The notes beneath the pieces were generated by a model, which saw nothing but the letters and a program-made list of their open reading frames with translations, did not search any database and was not told the DNA's origin. DNA of 64,000 bases, from assembly GCF_018860965.1 (NCBI RefSeq), contig NZ_JAHKQF010000009.1:62001-126000 (forward strand), in the 5' to 3' direction. This document shows, piece by piece, positions 1 to 7,725 of this stretch. How positions within the stretch are numbered: the first letter of the stretch is position 1; the number at the start of each line of letters is the position of its first letter. The translations under genes were made by a program, and so were the position numbers. The DNA comes from Alteromonas sp. C1M14 (GTDB taxonomy: Bacteria > Pseudomonadota > Gammaproteobacteria > Enterobacterales > Alteromonadaceae).

Positions 1-1292
1 AAACGAATATCGTAGAACAAGATCCGATTGTGGGTGAAGATGATGATGATCACGACCATAGTGATGATGAGTACGCCATTGAAAGCTTGGGCCGGCTATC
101 CGTTTTAGATGCCGACTCTAACGCCCTAGCTATATACGACCTAGACGACGGCGACTTACTTGACAGCTTTTCAGCAACCTATTCAGGCAGTGCACTGAGC
201 AGCTCTGCGGGCTATCGTTATGCGGTGCTCGCTAGCCGGTCAAACGACCTGGTTGAATTTGTTGATGGTGGCTTATGGCAAGAAGACCATGTTGAACACT
301 TGCATGACTATGCGCAGGCTCCCGCCATGTCTGATTTCATCCTCACCGGCAGTTTACCCACACATGTGGTCACCCATGATGGTCAGATGGCAGTCTTTTT
401 TGATGGCGACGCAGAAAGCAGCCAAGTTTCATCGGTAACGGTGCTTTCCGATACCAATATTGCAGCACAATCAGATACTCTGCCTACACTGACTTTTGAC
501 GTCAACATGCACGGTGTGGCAAAGCCGGTGGACGACATGCTTATTTCCACTTTTCGCCGGGATGACAGTGAAACGATCTCTGCTAACCCAATTTTGCCTG
601 ACAGTATCGCGATTTATCATTTACACGACGGTGAATATGAGCAAGAACAGTTGTTTGCTGGCGAATGTCCAGATTTACATGGCTCAGCGGTAAATGATGA
701 TTATGCTGTTTTTGGTTGTAGCGACGGTGTACTGGCGTTACACGCTCATGATGAAGAGTATGAGTCTGCCAAAATTGCTAATACCGATGACCTCGTCGCT
801 GACGCCCGTATTGGTACGGTTTACGCCCACCACGATACCGATACCTTTTTCGGTATTGCCACCGTATATGGTGAAAGTGGCGCCATCATTATGGCCATTG
901 ACCCATCACATGGCGAAATGGAAGCGGTTGACTGGGAACCTGAAACCGACGCAACACCGGTAAGCTATGGCTTCTCCTACGACGGCGAGCACTTTTTGAT
1001 TTTAGATGATCAAGGGTACCTTTCTGTCTTAACGGCCCATGCCCACGATGACCATGATCATTGGGAGTTAACGTCTCGGGTAGATATTAGTGACGAAGAT
1101 CTCAGCTTCATGCCTGAAGGGGTCAGTTTCAGCATGGCAATTTCACAAAATGGCCATTTTGCTTATGTTGCAGACCCTATCGCAGGCCACGTGCTAACTA
1201 TTGACTTGGATGATGCCGAAGTTATAGGCGACATAGAACTTGGCATAACCCCCGCTGCCATCAGCTGGTTAGGTATTCCTGAAGCCCACTAG
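1..1292 (+). CDS. His/Asp-rich beta-propeller protein, 5'-truncated (possible zinc chaperone, AztD-like)
   Basis: The reading frame is open to the left edge of the window, so the start and any signal peptide lie outside; the GTG at 30 is only an internal codon. At least 429 residues are visible. The chain consists of repeated blades of the pattern 'xLxVLDADSNALAIYDL', 'HVVTHDGQMAVFFDGD' and 'FSYDGEHFLILDDQG', as in WD40/YVTN-type propellers. Two clusters of alternating His and Asp, near the visible N-terminus (DDDDHDHSDDE) and near residue 340 (AHAHDDHDHWE), look like metal-binding loops. Periplasmic zinc chaperones of the AztD family combine a propeller with His-rich loops, and the convergent neighbour is a DUF3299 protein behind a Zur-like operator, so a role in zinc handling is inferred. 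The acidic composition and the absence of enzyme motifs argue for a binding protein. The family assignment is moderate only. Confidence 0.7.
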   Translation, partial: TNIVEQDPIVGEDDDDHDHSDDEYAIESLGRLSVLDADSNALAIYDLDDGDLLDSFSATYSGSALSSSAGYRYAVLASRSNDLVEFVDGGLWQEDHVEHLHDYAQAPAMSDFILTGSLPTHVVTHDGQMAVFFDGDAESSQVSSVTVLSDTNIAAQSDTLPTLTFDVNMHGVAKPVDDMLISTFRRDDSETISANPILPDSIAIYHLHDGEYEQEQLFAGECPDLHGSAVNDDYAVFGCSDGVLALHAHDEEYESAKIANTDDLVADARIGTVYAHHDTDTFFGIATVYGESGAIIMAIDPSHGEMEAVDWEPETDATPVSYGFSYDGEHFLILDDQGYLSVLTAHAHDDHDHWELTSRVDISDEDLSFMPEGVSFSMAISQNGHFAYVADPIAGHVLTIDLDDAEVIGDIELGITPAAISWLGIPEAH

Positions 1293-1307
1293 TAGGCATA
1301 GGAAATC

Positions 1308-1345
1308 CACACCGCCGGGCCCTCCGGCGGTGTGCTCTTCTCTCT
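1308..1345 (+). terminator. Rho-independent terminator after the propeller gene
   Basis: An 11-bp perfect stem (1308-1318 with 1324-1334, GC-rich core CCGCCGG) and a 5-base loop are followed by a T-rich tract (CTCTTCTCTCTTTTT). It lies 16 bases past the propeller stop and separates it from the convergent DUF3299 gene. Confidence 0.85.
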
Positions 1346-1360
1346 TTTTATCTCTTACCC

Positions 1361-2047
1361 TCAATATGTTTGCACATCATGTTGGCGCACATCATCCGGT
1401 TGCCCCACAAAAGGTACCACGGCCACGGCATCCATTAGATACGCCGAGGATCCCATGGGATCTTCAAACATCGAGGTTTTTAATATACCGGTGACAGAAA
1501 CAGGGTTTTCAATGTCATCTATTTGTAGTCCCCCCGGCGTGCGCACATAGACCATTTGATTTGGAGAGGGAGGTGGAAAATGTATACAAGCACCAAAGTA
1601 AGGCACCAAAAAAAAGCTCAGCACCTCCCGTTCATCATTAGTATCTACCGGCACCACAAAACCGCTTAATTGTACTGACAAGTTGTTCATTTCAGGCACC
1701 GTTTGCATCGAATGTTGCATAGACTGATAGCGCTCATCGAACGAGGCCTGCAGCGCAGTAAAAACCTGTTCATGAAGGGGAATATCCTTTTTAGACTGGT
1801 ACTTTTGGAACACCGCGTATTCTTCATCCGGTAAAAGCTCAGACCAGCCAATAACACGAGGGGCTTGCGCCTCGAAATGCTGCTGTAAGGCTGTATCCGA
1901 TGTTTTATAAAGGCTACTTTCGCCAGAGAAAAGCGAATAAACATTCGTCCCACCGAGAAACGCAACTAGCCCGATGACCACTGCACATACGCACACCATG
2001 GCTATCAGGTACACAGTAGGTCTACGCAGGTATTTTGCTAACGCCAT
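1361..2047 (-). CDS. DUF3299 family membrane-anchored protein
   Basis: This 228-residue protein has an N-terminal membrane anchor (about residues 9-31, a hydrophobic run after ALAKYLRRP) and a C-terminal DUF3299 domain. The domain is recognised from 'LSGFVVPVD', 'FFLVPYFGACIHFPPPSPN' and the closing segment 'SSAYLMDAVAVVPF'. DUF3299 proteins are of unknown biochemical function and often sit beside zinc or manganese ABC transporter genes. The ATG at 2047 is chosen because AAAAGG lies 7 bases upstream; the longer frame from 2119 has no ribosome binding site and would start almost inside the Zur-like palindrome at 2139-2154. The cluster 'GACIHFPPPSPNQ' with Cys and His could bind metal. It is convergent with the His-rich propeller gene. 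Expression under zinc limitation is inferred from the operator. Confidence 0.85.
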   Translation of the reverse strand: MALAKYLRRPTVYLIAMVCVCAVVIGLVAFLGGTNVYSLFSGESSLYKTSDTALQQHFEAQAPRVIGWSELLPDEEYAVFQKYQSKKDIPLHEQVFTALQASFDERYQSMQHSMQTVPEMNNLSVQLSGFVVPVDTNDEREVLSFFLVPYFGACIHFPPPSPNQMVYVRTPGGLQIDDIENPVSVTGILKTSMFEDPMGSSAYLMDAVAVVPFVGQPDDVRQHDVQTY

Positions 2048-2138
2048 GAAAAAACCTTTTAGGTAACTAAACAGATTGTAAATTTTCCCTTCTTGGTGCG
2101 TTTTCACAAACAAACCCATAAAGACAAAATAGTATCGG

Positions 2139-2154
2139 CTATGTTATAACATAG
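2139..2154. promoter_or_regulatory. Candidate Zur operator
   Basis: CTATGTTATAACATAG is a perfect 16-bp palindrome. Its core ATGTTATAACAT matches the gammaproteobacterial Zur consensus (ATGTTATAnnATAACAT-like). It lies about 92 bases upstream of the chosen DUF3299 start on the minus strand, in a 198-base gap shared with the divergent lipoprotein gene at 2246. DUF3299 genes are commonly zinc-linked, which supports the call; no binding evidence is available here. Confidence 0.75.
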
Positions 2155-2245
2155 AAAAAATATGACGGTTAACCATGCCGCTATGAAGTACCGTTTTTAG
2201 CCGCCTATTACCCGGGCGCAGCAGAAGGTTGAAGGCCAACAAACT

Positions 2246-3166
2246 ATGAAAATAAAAAACGCGCTTGTCATCGCCGCAAGCTTTTTGGTTTTATCCTGCT
2301 CCACTGAGACGTTTCACGTTAACGCTCCTGATACACCGATGCCTGAGGTTGTGCCACAACCCCTTAAAGTGGCAACCTGGAATACAGAACACCTTGCGTC
2401 TCCGAGTCTATCCGGCTGTAAGCCTAGACAACCGTCAGAACTTGACGCCATGAAACGCTATGCCAAATCGTTAGATGCCGATATTATCGCATTGCAAGAA
2501 GTGGCCTCTAAAGAAGCCATTGCAGCCATTTTCCCAGCCCAAGAATGGAAAGTCATTCTGTCTAGCCGAGCCGACAGCCCCGCCTATGAATGCCGAGGTT
2601 CTGGCTATACATCCACCCAGCAAAAAGTGGCTTTTGTAGTTAAAAACACCCTTCCCATTGGCGATGTAAATGATTTTGAAGCCTTAGCTTTGGACATGCC
2701 GGGTTTGCGCTATGGATTAGCCATTACCCTCGATGAACCCACAGGGCCGGTCACACTGTTAAATGTCCATTTAAAAAGTGGCTGTTTTGTCGATGACTAT
2801 CAAACCAGCGACGAAAGATCCTGCCAAGTCTATGGCCATCAAGCCGCCATTTTAGAAAACTGGATAGCACAACAACAATCAAGCCATGGCCGGTTTATTA
2901 TTATGGGGGATTTTAATCATCGACTTTCACTGCCCCAAAATCGCTTTCGCCATGAGTTGTTAAACATGACGCCTAGCCCTATTCTGGTCACTGACAAGAT
3001 GACTGGGTGTCATCCCCGTTATCCTGTGCCCATTGATCATATCATTGTAGGGGGCATGCCTGCCTCCGCCATTGCGTCACCCCCCCAAGTGCATTTGTTT
3101 GACGATATGCATGAAGAGGCCATGTTAAGTGATCATTGTGCCGTTTCTTTTGCCATTAGCCCCTAA
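2246..3166 (+). CDS. Endonuclease/exonuclease/phosphatase-family lipoprotein
   Basis: This 306-residue lipoprotein has a type II signal peptide with lipobox VLSC (Cys18). The mature part is an EEP-fold domain: 'VATWNTEHL' (metal-coordinating Asn), 'DIIALQEV' (catalytic Glu), 'LLNVHLKSGC', 'IIMGDFNHRL' (Asp/Asn pair) and the terminal 'LSDHCAVSF' (Asp-His pair). All the usual catalytic motifs are present, so it should be an active Mg-dependent phosphodiesterase or nuclease attached to the envelope. The substrate (extracellular DNA, a phospholipid head group or another phosphodiester) cannot be read from sequence. The start is the ATG before the signal peptide; AGAAGG lies about 20 bases upstream, which is far, so translation signals are weak. 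It is monocistronic, with the guanidine riboswitch and gdx behind it. Confidence 0.85.
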   Translation: MKIKNALVIAASFLVLSCSTETFHVNAPDTPMPEVVPQPLKVATWNTEHLASPSLSGCKPRQPSELDAMKRYAKSLDADIIALQEVASKEAIAAIFPAQEWKVILSSRADSPAYECRGSGYTSTQQKVAFVVKNTLPIGDVNDFEALALDMPGLRYGLAITLDEPTGPVTLLNVHLKSGCFVDDYQTSDERSCQVYGHQAAILENWIAQQQSSHGRFIIMGDFNHRLSLPQNRFRHELLNMTPSPILVTDKMTGCHPRYPVPIDHIIVGGMPASAIASPPQVHLFDDMHEEAMLSDHCAVSFAISP

Positions 3167-3255
3167 CTAAAGGGCCGCAGACTTTTTCAGCCCAGCCTGA
3201 TTGCTAAGTTATGCTCAATTAGGAATAATGCCACCAAGAAAGTAAATAGTATGAT

Positions 3256-3310
3256 GTGGGGACGACCCCACCGCTCAATTTTCATCGGGGACGGCCCCAT
3301 CAAAATTGAG
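3256..3310 (+). ncRNA. Guanidine-II riboswitch (mini-ykkC)
   Basis: Two GC hairpins carry the diagnostic ACGR tetraloops. The first is GTGGGG-ACGA-CCCCAC (3256-3271). The second is GGGG-ACGG-CCCC (3287-3298), enclosed by a longer helix CTCAATTTT (3274-3282) with AAAATTGAG (3302-3310). This is the tandem-hairpin architecture of the guanidine-II class, with one guanidinium per loop. The outer helix reaches into the Shine-Dalgarno region (GAGAGG, 3308-3313) of the exporter gene at 3323, so translational control is likely: ligand-stabilised hairpins would change access to the ribosome site. The downstream gene is a Gdx-type guanidinium exporter, the expected target. Confidence 0.93.
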
Positions 3311-3322
3311 AGGTAGTAAGTA

Positions 3323-3640
3323 ATGAACTGGCTAATTTTGTTCGCCGCAGGCGTTTTAGAAGTATGCTGGGCAGTTGGGCTTAAATATTCTGATGGCTTT
3401 ACAAAGCTCTGGCCGTCGGTGTTCACCGTGGTTTCCTTAACGGCCAGCTTTATTTTACTGGGATTGGCGCTAAAAAGCTTACCCGTTGGCACCGCCTACG
3501 CCATCTGGGTGGGTATTGGCGCCCTTGGCACTGCGGTCATGGGGATCCTTCTATTCGATGAATCTTCAGACGTGGTAAAGCTTGTTAGCTTAGGTTTAAT
3601 ATGCGCAGGTATAGTTGGCCTTAAAGTATCCCAAGCTTAA
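3323..3640 (+). CDS. gdx: SMR-family guanidinium exporter Gdx (SugE)
   Basis: This is a 105-residue protein with four transmembrane helices, the standard length for small multidrug resistance transporters. The conserved membrane Glu13 in 'AGVLEVCWAVGLKYSDGF' and Trp16 are the substrate/proton-coupling residues of the Gdx (formerly SugE) branch; the motif Gly-Leu-Lys-Tyr-Ser after it separates this branch from EmrE-type drug pumps. Such proteins work as antiparallel dimers that exchange guanidinium for protons. The guanidine-II riboswitch immediately upstream supports the guanidinium assignment much more than sequence similarity alone. Ribosome site AGAGG is 10 bases before the ATG. No guanidine carboxylase or hydrolase gene is next to it, so this looks like detoxification by export. 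Confidence 0.93.
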   Translation: MNWLILFAAGVLEVCWAVGLKYSDGFTKLWPSVFTVVSLTASFILLGLALKSLPVGTAYAIWVGIGALGTAVMGILLFDESSDVVKLVSLGLICAGIVGLKVSQA

Positions 3641-3676
3641 ATTGGCAACGAACCTGCGCTAATCACTGAGAGCACA

Positions 3677-3892
3677 CTACAGGTTCTGATGTGGACCAAA
3701 CAATTCATAGTGGATCTGATCATCCGCCACACCCGCATCCAGCAGTTGTTGTTTTATCCCCAGCATAAAGGGTAAAGGGCCACACAGATAAAACTCGCCA
3801 TCATTCAGCGGTAACTGGGATTTTACCGCTGCAATCTCCATACGCCCTTCAAATTCGCCTTCATCAAATATGCCAACACAAAGCCGTTGTTC
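3677..3892 (-). pseudogene. hmp: Remnant of hmp: C-terminus of flavohaemoprotein NO dioxygenase
   Basis: Translating the minus strand from about 3892 to the TAG at 3677 gives roughly 70 residues that match the end of the Hmp NAD-binding domain: 'VKSQLPLNDGEFYLCGPLPF', then 'GIKQQLLDAGV', 'IHYELFGPHQNL' and stop. The NAD-contact motif FYLCGP and the closing IHYELFGPHQNL are characteristic. The globin domain, the FAD domain and the start are missing. The sequence runs directly into the middle of norR on the other strand near 3890. hmp and norR are commonly divergent neighbours (hmp stop at the outer left, norR start at the right), so one deletion removed the hmp 5' part, the shared promoter and the norR 5' part. 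Confidence 0.85.
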
Positions 3893-4584
3893 GATTTCCT
3901 GCCGACTCTCCGTTACCCGATCCCTACGATGGCATGGTCATCGGTCACAGTGAAGATATGTCAGTGCATTCGTGTATGGGGTTACCCTTATATCAACACA
4001 CCCAGCTTATGGGCGTACTGACCCTCGATAGTATCGAGCCCAATGTTTTTGACCTACTCGACGATGGCGCACTCGACGTCATTGGTGAACTGGTGTCACG
4101 GATACTGTCCACGGCTCGGCGTATGGAGACACTTGAAAGTCAATCCTCACATACTCAAAACATATTACGGGAATTAAACGAACAGGCAGGCGGGCAACAT
4201 AACGCCACAGAAATGATTGGTAATAGTGAATCCATAAAAAAACTGAATAAAACCATTCGCCTGGCTGCCCCTTCCGATTTAACCATTCTCATTGAAGGGG
4301 AAAGCGGCGTGGGTAAGGAACTGGTGGCCCGCGCCATCCATCATCAGTCTAACCGTAAAAACAAGGCGCTGGTTTACGTTAATTGTGCGGCTATCGCCAA
4401 GCACCTAATAGAAAGTGAGCTATTTGGCCATGTTAAAGGGGCATTTACCAGTGCCAGCGAAGACCGACAAGGCAAGTTTCTACTGGCCGATGGCGGCACC
4501 TTGTTTCTTGATGAAATTGGCGAGCTTCCCCTAGAAGTACAAGGGACCTTATTACGGGCTATTCAAAATCAGGTGATAACCTAA
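3889..4584 (+). pseudogene. norR: Remnant of norR: NO-responsive sigma-54 activator, both ends missing
   Basis: The frame can be read from about 3889 ('VRFPADSPLPDPYDG', a NorR GAF-domain signature) through the GAF end into the AAA+ domain: Walker A 'EGESGVGKE', '[18 protein letters not shown]', 'GAFTSA' in place of the usual GAFTGA, and Walker B '[13 protein letters not shown]'. It then breaks off after 'LLRAIQN' and stops at 4584. Missing are about 110 N-terminal residues with the start codon, the arginine-finger half of the AAA+ domain and the Fis-type HTH. Without the DNA-binding domain the product cannot act as an activator. The ATG at 3934 could still start a 216-residue fragment, but no function is expected. 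Loss of norR together with hmp implies that this NO-detoxification unit has decayed. Confidence 0.85.
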
Positions 4585-4732
4585 TTATTTGCACACAAAC
4601 TTGCCAAACACACTGAAGCCTAGACAAAAAGTTTCACTTCAAGGTAATGAAACCGTTATTATAGAATCAACAACCGGTAAGCACTCTGTCGCGCTTAGTC
4701 TGCCGCTCGCCGCGAAAAACGTTTACCATTAA
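4580..4732 (+). pseudogene. Orphan C-terminal coding tail, no start codon
   Basis: In the frame ending at the TAA 4730-4732 there are about 50 residues without a start ('NTLKPRQKVSLQGNETVII', then 'TTGKHSVALSLPLAAKNVYH'). The alternating polar/hydrophobic pattern looks like the last beta-strands of a larger protein, possibly a beta-sandwich domain. It begins at the point where the norR remnant breaks off, which suggests that it is the surviving end of another gene joined there by rearrangement. The parent protein was not recognised; this could also be chance coding. Confidence 0.4.
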
Positions 4733-4805
4733 CAGAGTGACTACCCATAAAAACTCGCTTTCGTCACATTATAATATTCATGCTTTGTTGAAAGGAACGC
4801 TGTAC

Positions 4806-5594
4806 ATGCCCGTTAAACGCCCGCTTTCTTGCTTTATCATTGCCTGCAATGAGGGCGACCGTATTGAGCGGTGCTTACGATCCGTTCACGGCTGGGTCGA
4901 TGAGTTAATCGTATTAGACTCTGGCAGCACCGATGATACCGTTGCCATAGCCCGTCGCTATGCCGATAAAGTCTACCAAACAGACTGGCCTGGCTTTGGT
5001 GCACAAAGGAACCGCGCGCTGTCGCTGTGCTCACATTCCTGGGTGATGAATATTGATGCCGATGAAGAAGTCACGCCACAACTTAAAGACGAAATCATCG
5101 CCGTGCTCAGTGAAGAAAACCTCGATGTTAATTTTATTAAGTTTCCGTGGCACACGGTACTTTTTGGCACCATCTTAAAGCATGGTCGCTACAGTTCTCC
5201 TCAGGGCAAGCTTTTTTATGCACCTGGCGCTAAATTTAAAGACACTAGCGTACATGAAACCCTGATTTTACCGAATTGCAAAGCACGCACCTTGCGTTCT
5301 CCCCTTTTGCACTATAGTTGGCGAGATTACGAACACGCAGTGGCCAAACATCTTCATTACGCCTCGTTATCGGCAAAGGACAAATTTAAACGAGGAAAGC
5401 GAGCCTCGCTGGCCTTTGCCAGCTTGCGTTTCTTCACCGACTTTTTACAACAATATATATTGCGCGGCGGCATACTCGATGGCAAGGCGGGGTTTGTCAT
5501 GGCGGTGATCTTGGCCCAATATGGGTTCCATAAATACGCTGCGCTATGGTCGTTGCAAAGAATGGCACAGAAGGATACCGATAATGACAGATAA
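4806..5594 (+). CDS. Family 2 glycosyltransferase, LPS core type (WaaE/KdtX-like)
   Basis: This 262-residue GT-A fold enzyme has 'SCFIIACNEGDRIERCLRS' at the N-terminus, 'VLDSGSTDDTV' (nucleotide binding), and the DxD metal site as 'NIDADEE' (Asp84-Ala-Asp86). The later 'VHETL' and the Trp-Arg region fit WaaE/KdtX glycosyltransferases, which add glucose to the heptose of the lipopolysaccharide inner core at the cytoplasmic face. The start at 4806 has AAGGA 9 bases upstream. The GTG at 4737 would add 23 residues ahead of the conserved first strand without a ribosome site and was not chosen. It overlaps the next glycosyltransferase by 11 bases, so the pair is one transcription unit. The exact sugar is not readable. 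Confidence 0.85.
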   Translation: MPVKRPLSCFIIACNEGDRIERCLRSVHGWVDELIVLDSGSTDDTVAIARRYADKVYQTDWPGFGAQRNRALSLCSHSWVMNIDADEEVTPQLKDEIIAVLSEENLDVNFIKFPWHTVLFGTILKHGRYSSPQGKLFYAPGAKFKDTSVHETLILPNCKARTLRSPLLHYSWRDYEHAVAKHLHYASLSAKDKFKRGKRASLAFASLRFFTDFLQQYILRGGILDGKAGFVMAVILAQYGFHKYAALWSLQRMAQKDTDNDR

Positions 5595-6357
5595 GCTTCC
5601 GGTTAGCGTTTATCTGATTACCCTAAATGAAGAAGATAAGTTGGCCGACGTGCTGAGCAAGTTAACCTTCGCCACGGAAATTATTGTCGTGGACTCGGGC
5701 AGTACCGACAAAACCCAGGCCATCGCCACCGCCTATGGCGCCAAAGTGATCCACCAACCATGGTTAGGCTTTGCTCAACAAAAAGCCTTTGCCATGAACC
5801 AGTGCTCGCAGCCTTGGCTACTTAATCTTGACGGCGATGAAGTACTTTCCAAGGCCAACATCGACAGTCTTCATAAAATACTGTCAAACCCTCAACATGA
5901 TGCATATCGTCTTTATTTTGAAGATATTTTTTGGGGCCGTCCCATGTCGACTTATGCGGGAAAAAGAAACATCGTACGCTTATTTAAGCGAGATGTAGCA
6001 AATTATCCCACCGACAGACTGGTGCATGAAAACGTCAAACTCACAGCCAACGCCACCGTGGGTGATGTGAAAGGTTTAGTAACCCATTACGGCTATAACT
6101 CAACCGACCAACTAATGGCGAAGCAAAATACCTACTCAACCCTCAAAGCTCGGCAAAAATACAATAGCAACAAAGGGCCATCGCTGTTGAAATTACTGTT
6201 GGTGTTTCCCGTCACTTTTGTCAAAGTCTACCTGCTAAAGCGGCAGTTTTTGTCGGGCAAACGGGGGCTTGTGGTCGCGTATATTGATGCTATGTATGCG
6301 TTTTTAAAAGAAGCCAAGTTATTTGAGCAGGTAGCCACCAACAGCCAGCAAAATTAA
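5584..6357 (+). CDS. Family 2 glycosyltransferase, second of a pair
   Basis: This 257-residue GT2 enzyme has the same fold as its upstream neighbour: 'VSVYLITLNEEDKLADVLS', 'VVDSGSTDKTQ', metal motif 'NLDGDE' (Asp83-Gly-Asp85), 'LVHENVKL' and a C-terminal amphipathic segment ('LLKLLLVFPVTFVKVYLLK') that may attach it to the inner membrane. It is probably a paralogue of the preceding gene acting on the next step of LPS core or another surface glycan. The start at 5584 has AAGGA (5571-5575) at 8 bases and overlaps the upstream stop, indicating translational coupling. No other LPS genes (waa, kdtA) are adjacent; this isolated pair stands between a decayed region and ndh. Confidence 0.85.
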   Translation: MTDKLPVSVYLITLNEEDKLADVLSKLTFATEIIVVDSGSTDKTQAIATAYGAKVIHQPWLGFAQQKAFAMNQCSQPWLLNLDGDEVLSKANIDSLHKILSNPQHDAYRLYFEDIFWGRPMSTYAGKRNIVRLFKRDVANYPTDRLVHENVKLTANATVGDVKGLVTHYGYNSTDQLMAKQNTYSTLKARQKYNSNKGPSLLKLLLVFPVTFVKVYLLKRQFLSGKRGLVVAYIDAMYAFLKEAKLFEQVATNSQQN

Positions 6358-6432
6358 CATCAAGGTTGTCACCACCCGCTCTTCGCAACAGGTGGTGATG
6401 GGGTTACGCGTCCTGAGACTAAGGACAAGGGG

Positions 6433-7725
6433 TTAATGGAGTTTTAACTTCGGGCCGACAAAATTACTGACCTTACGACCCAATAATGTCATGGTCCCCT
6501 TAAACCAGCCATGAATAGAGAACTGGTGCATATTGTATAAAGAAATATACACCATTCGCGCTAAGCGCCCTTCTATAAACATACTGCTGTTTACCAACGC
6601 CCCCATCAAGCTACCCACTGTGCTATAGCGACTTAAATGCACCAGTGAACCATAGTCTTTGTAGGTGTACGCTTTCAAGGGTTTGTCATTGAAAATACTG
6701 ATGATATTTTCCGCTGCCACGCTGGCCATTTGGTGCGCAGATTGAGCGCGAGGTGGAACCCAAGAGCCATCTTTTTGCTTAAAACCACAGCAATCACCAA
6801 TTACAAAAATATGATCATCCACCGTACTTTGCAGAGACTCATTCACCAATACCTGGTTGGCTCGGTTGGTTTCAAAAATACCCATATCCACAAGAAAATC
6901 GGGCGCTTTTACCCCTGCGGACCAAACCAATAAATCGGCGTCTATGGTACTTCCATCTTTGGTGACAAAGCCGTTCGCCGTAGCCTCGGATACCATGGCG
7001 CCTTCCAATACGTTAATCCCCAAATCGGTAAGGGCTTTTTTAGCCGACCCGGCAATACGTTCGGGTAGAGCAGGTAAAATACGCGGACCCGCTTCGATAA
7101 TGGATACTTGTAACCGTTCCGCTGACATTTCTGGCATACCGTATGCTCGGGCGAGATTCGCCACATGATGCAACTGTGCCGCTAATTCTGTGCCGGTAGC
7201 ACCGCCACCCACAATGGCCACGTGTAAAGCCGATTGCTCGGTACAAGATTGATTAATGCGTAACAACTGATTGAGCAGGGCTTTGTGAAACCGTTCCGCT
7301 TGGGAGAGCGAATCAAGAAAATAGCAATGGTCGGCCACGCCAGGCGTACCAAAGTCATTACACACACTGCCCATCGCCAGCACCAGATAATCAAAAGCAA
7401 TGGTTCGCTCGGGCAGAATTTGATTGCCGTCTTCATCATTTAGCGGGTCGAGCACAATGCACTTATTGTCTTGATCAAGGTGGCGCATGTTACCCAGTTG
7501 AAACTGAAACTTATGCCGCACTGCATGCATACGATAATCAACGCCATCGGAATTTTTATCAATAACACCGGCGGCGACTTCATGGAGTAAAGGCTTCCAA
7601 ACGTGAGTTTGACTTCGGTCGACCAAAATTATTTCAGCCTTCCCCTTGCGCCCCAGCTTTTTACTTAAGCGTGTTACTAGCTCAAGTCCTCCAGCTCCCC
7701 CGCCAACAACGACGATTTTTTTCAT
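6433..7725 (-). CDS. ndh: Type II NADH dehydrogenase (NDH-2)
   Basis: This 430-residue flavoprotein transfers electrons from NADH to quinone at the inner face of the cytoplasmic membrane without pumping protons. The N-terminal FAD-binding Rossmann motif is 'VVVGGGAGGLELV'. A second Rossmann motif for NADH is 'VAIVGGGATGTELAAQLH' near residue 170. 'VIGDCCGF' near residue 310 is the FAD-contacting Gly-Asp segment, and 'PPRAQSAHQMA' is typical of NDH-2. The C-terminal region carries the amphipathic membrane-binding helices. Length is normal for the family (about 430). AAGGAT lies 7 bases upstream of the ATG. It is monocistronic and convergent with the glycosyltransferase pair. NADH from alcohol and aldehyde oxidation in the following island could feed it. 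Confidence 0.95.
   Translation of the reverse strand: MKKIVVVGGGAGGLELVTRLSKKLGRKGKAEIILVDRSQTHVWKPLLHEVAAGVIDKNSDGVDYRMHAVRHKFQFQLGNMRHLDQDNKCIVLDPLNDEDGNQILPERTIAFDYLVLAMGSVCNDFGTPGVADHCYFLDSLSQAERFHKALLNQLLRINQSCTEQSALHVAIVGGGATGTELAAQLHHVANLARAYGMPEMSAERLQVSIIEAGPRILPALPERIAGSAKKALTDLGINVLEGAMVSEATANGFVTKDGSTIDADLLVWSAGVKAPDFLVDMGIFETNRANQVLVNESLQSTVDDHIFVIGDCCGFKQKDGSWVPPRAQSAHQMASVAAENIISIFNDKPLKAYTYKDYGSLVHLSRYSTVGSLMGALVNSSMFIEGRLARMVYISLYNMHQFSIHGWFKGTMTLLGRKVSNFVGPKLKLH

Noticed and set aside
3187..3492. Minus-strand frame across the riboswitch and gdx start
   Set aside because: It is antisense to a well-supported riboswitch and transporter, with no ribosome site or similarity.
3934..4584. 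Functional short sigma-54 activator starting at ATG 3934
   Set aside because: It lacks the arginine-finger half of the AAA+ domain and the HTH, and the reading frame continues upstream as NorR sequence.
6369..6398. TCACCACC/GGTGGTGA inverted repeat between the glycosyltransferase and ndh
   Set aside because: The loop is 14 bases and no T-run follows on either strand, so a terminator call is not supported.
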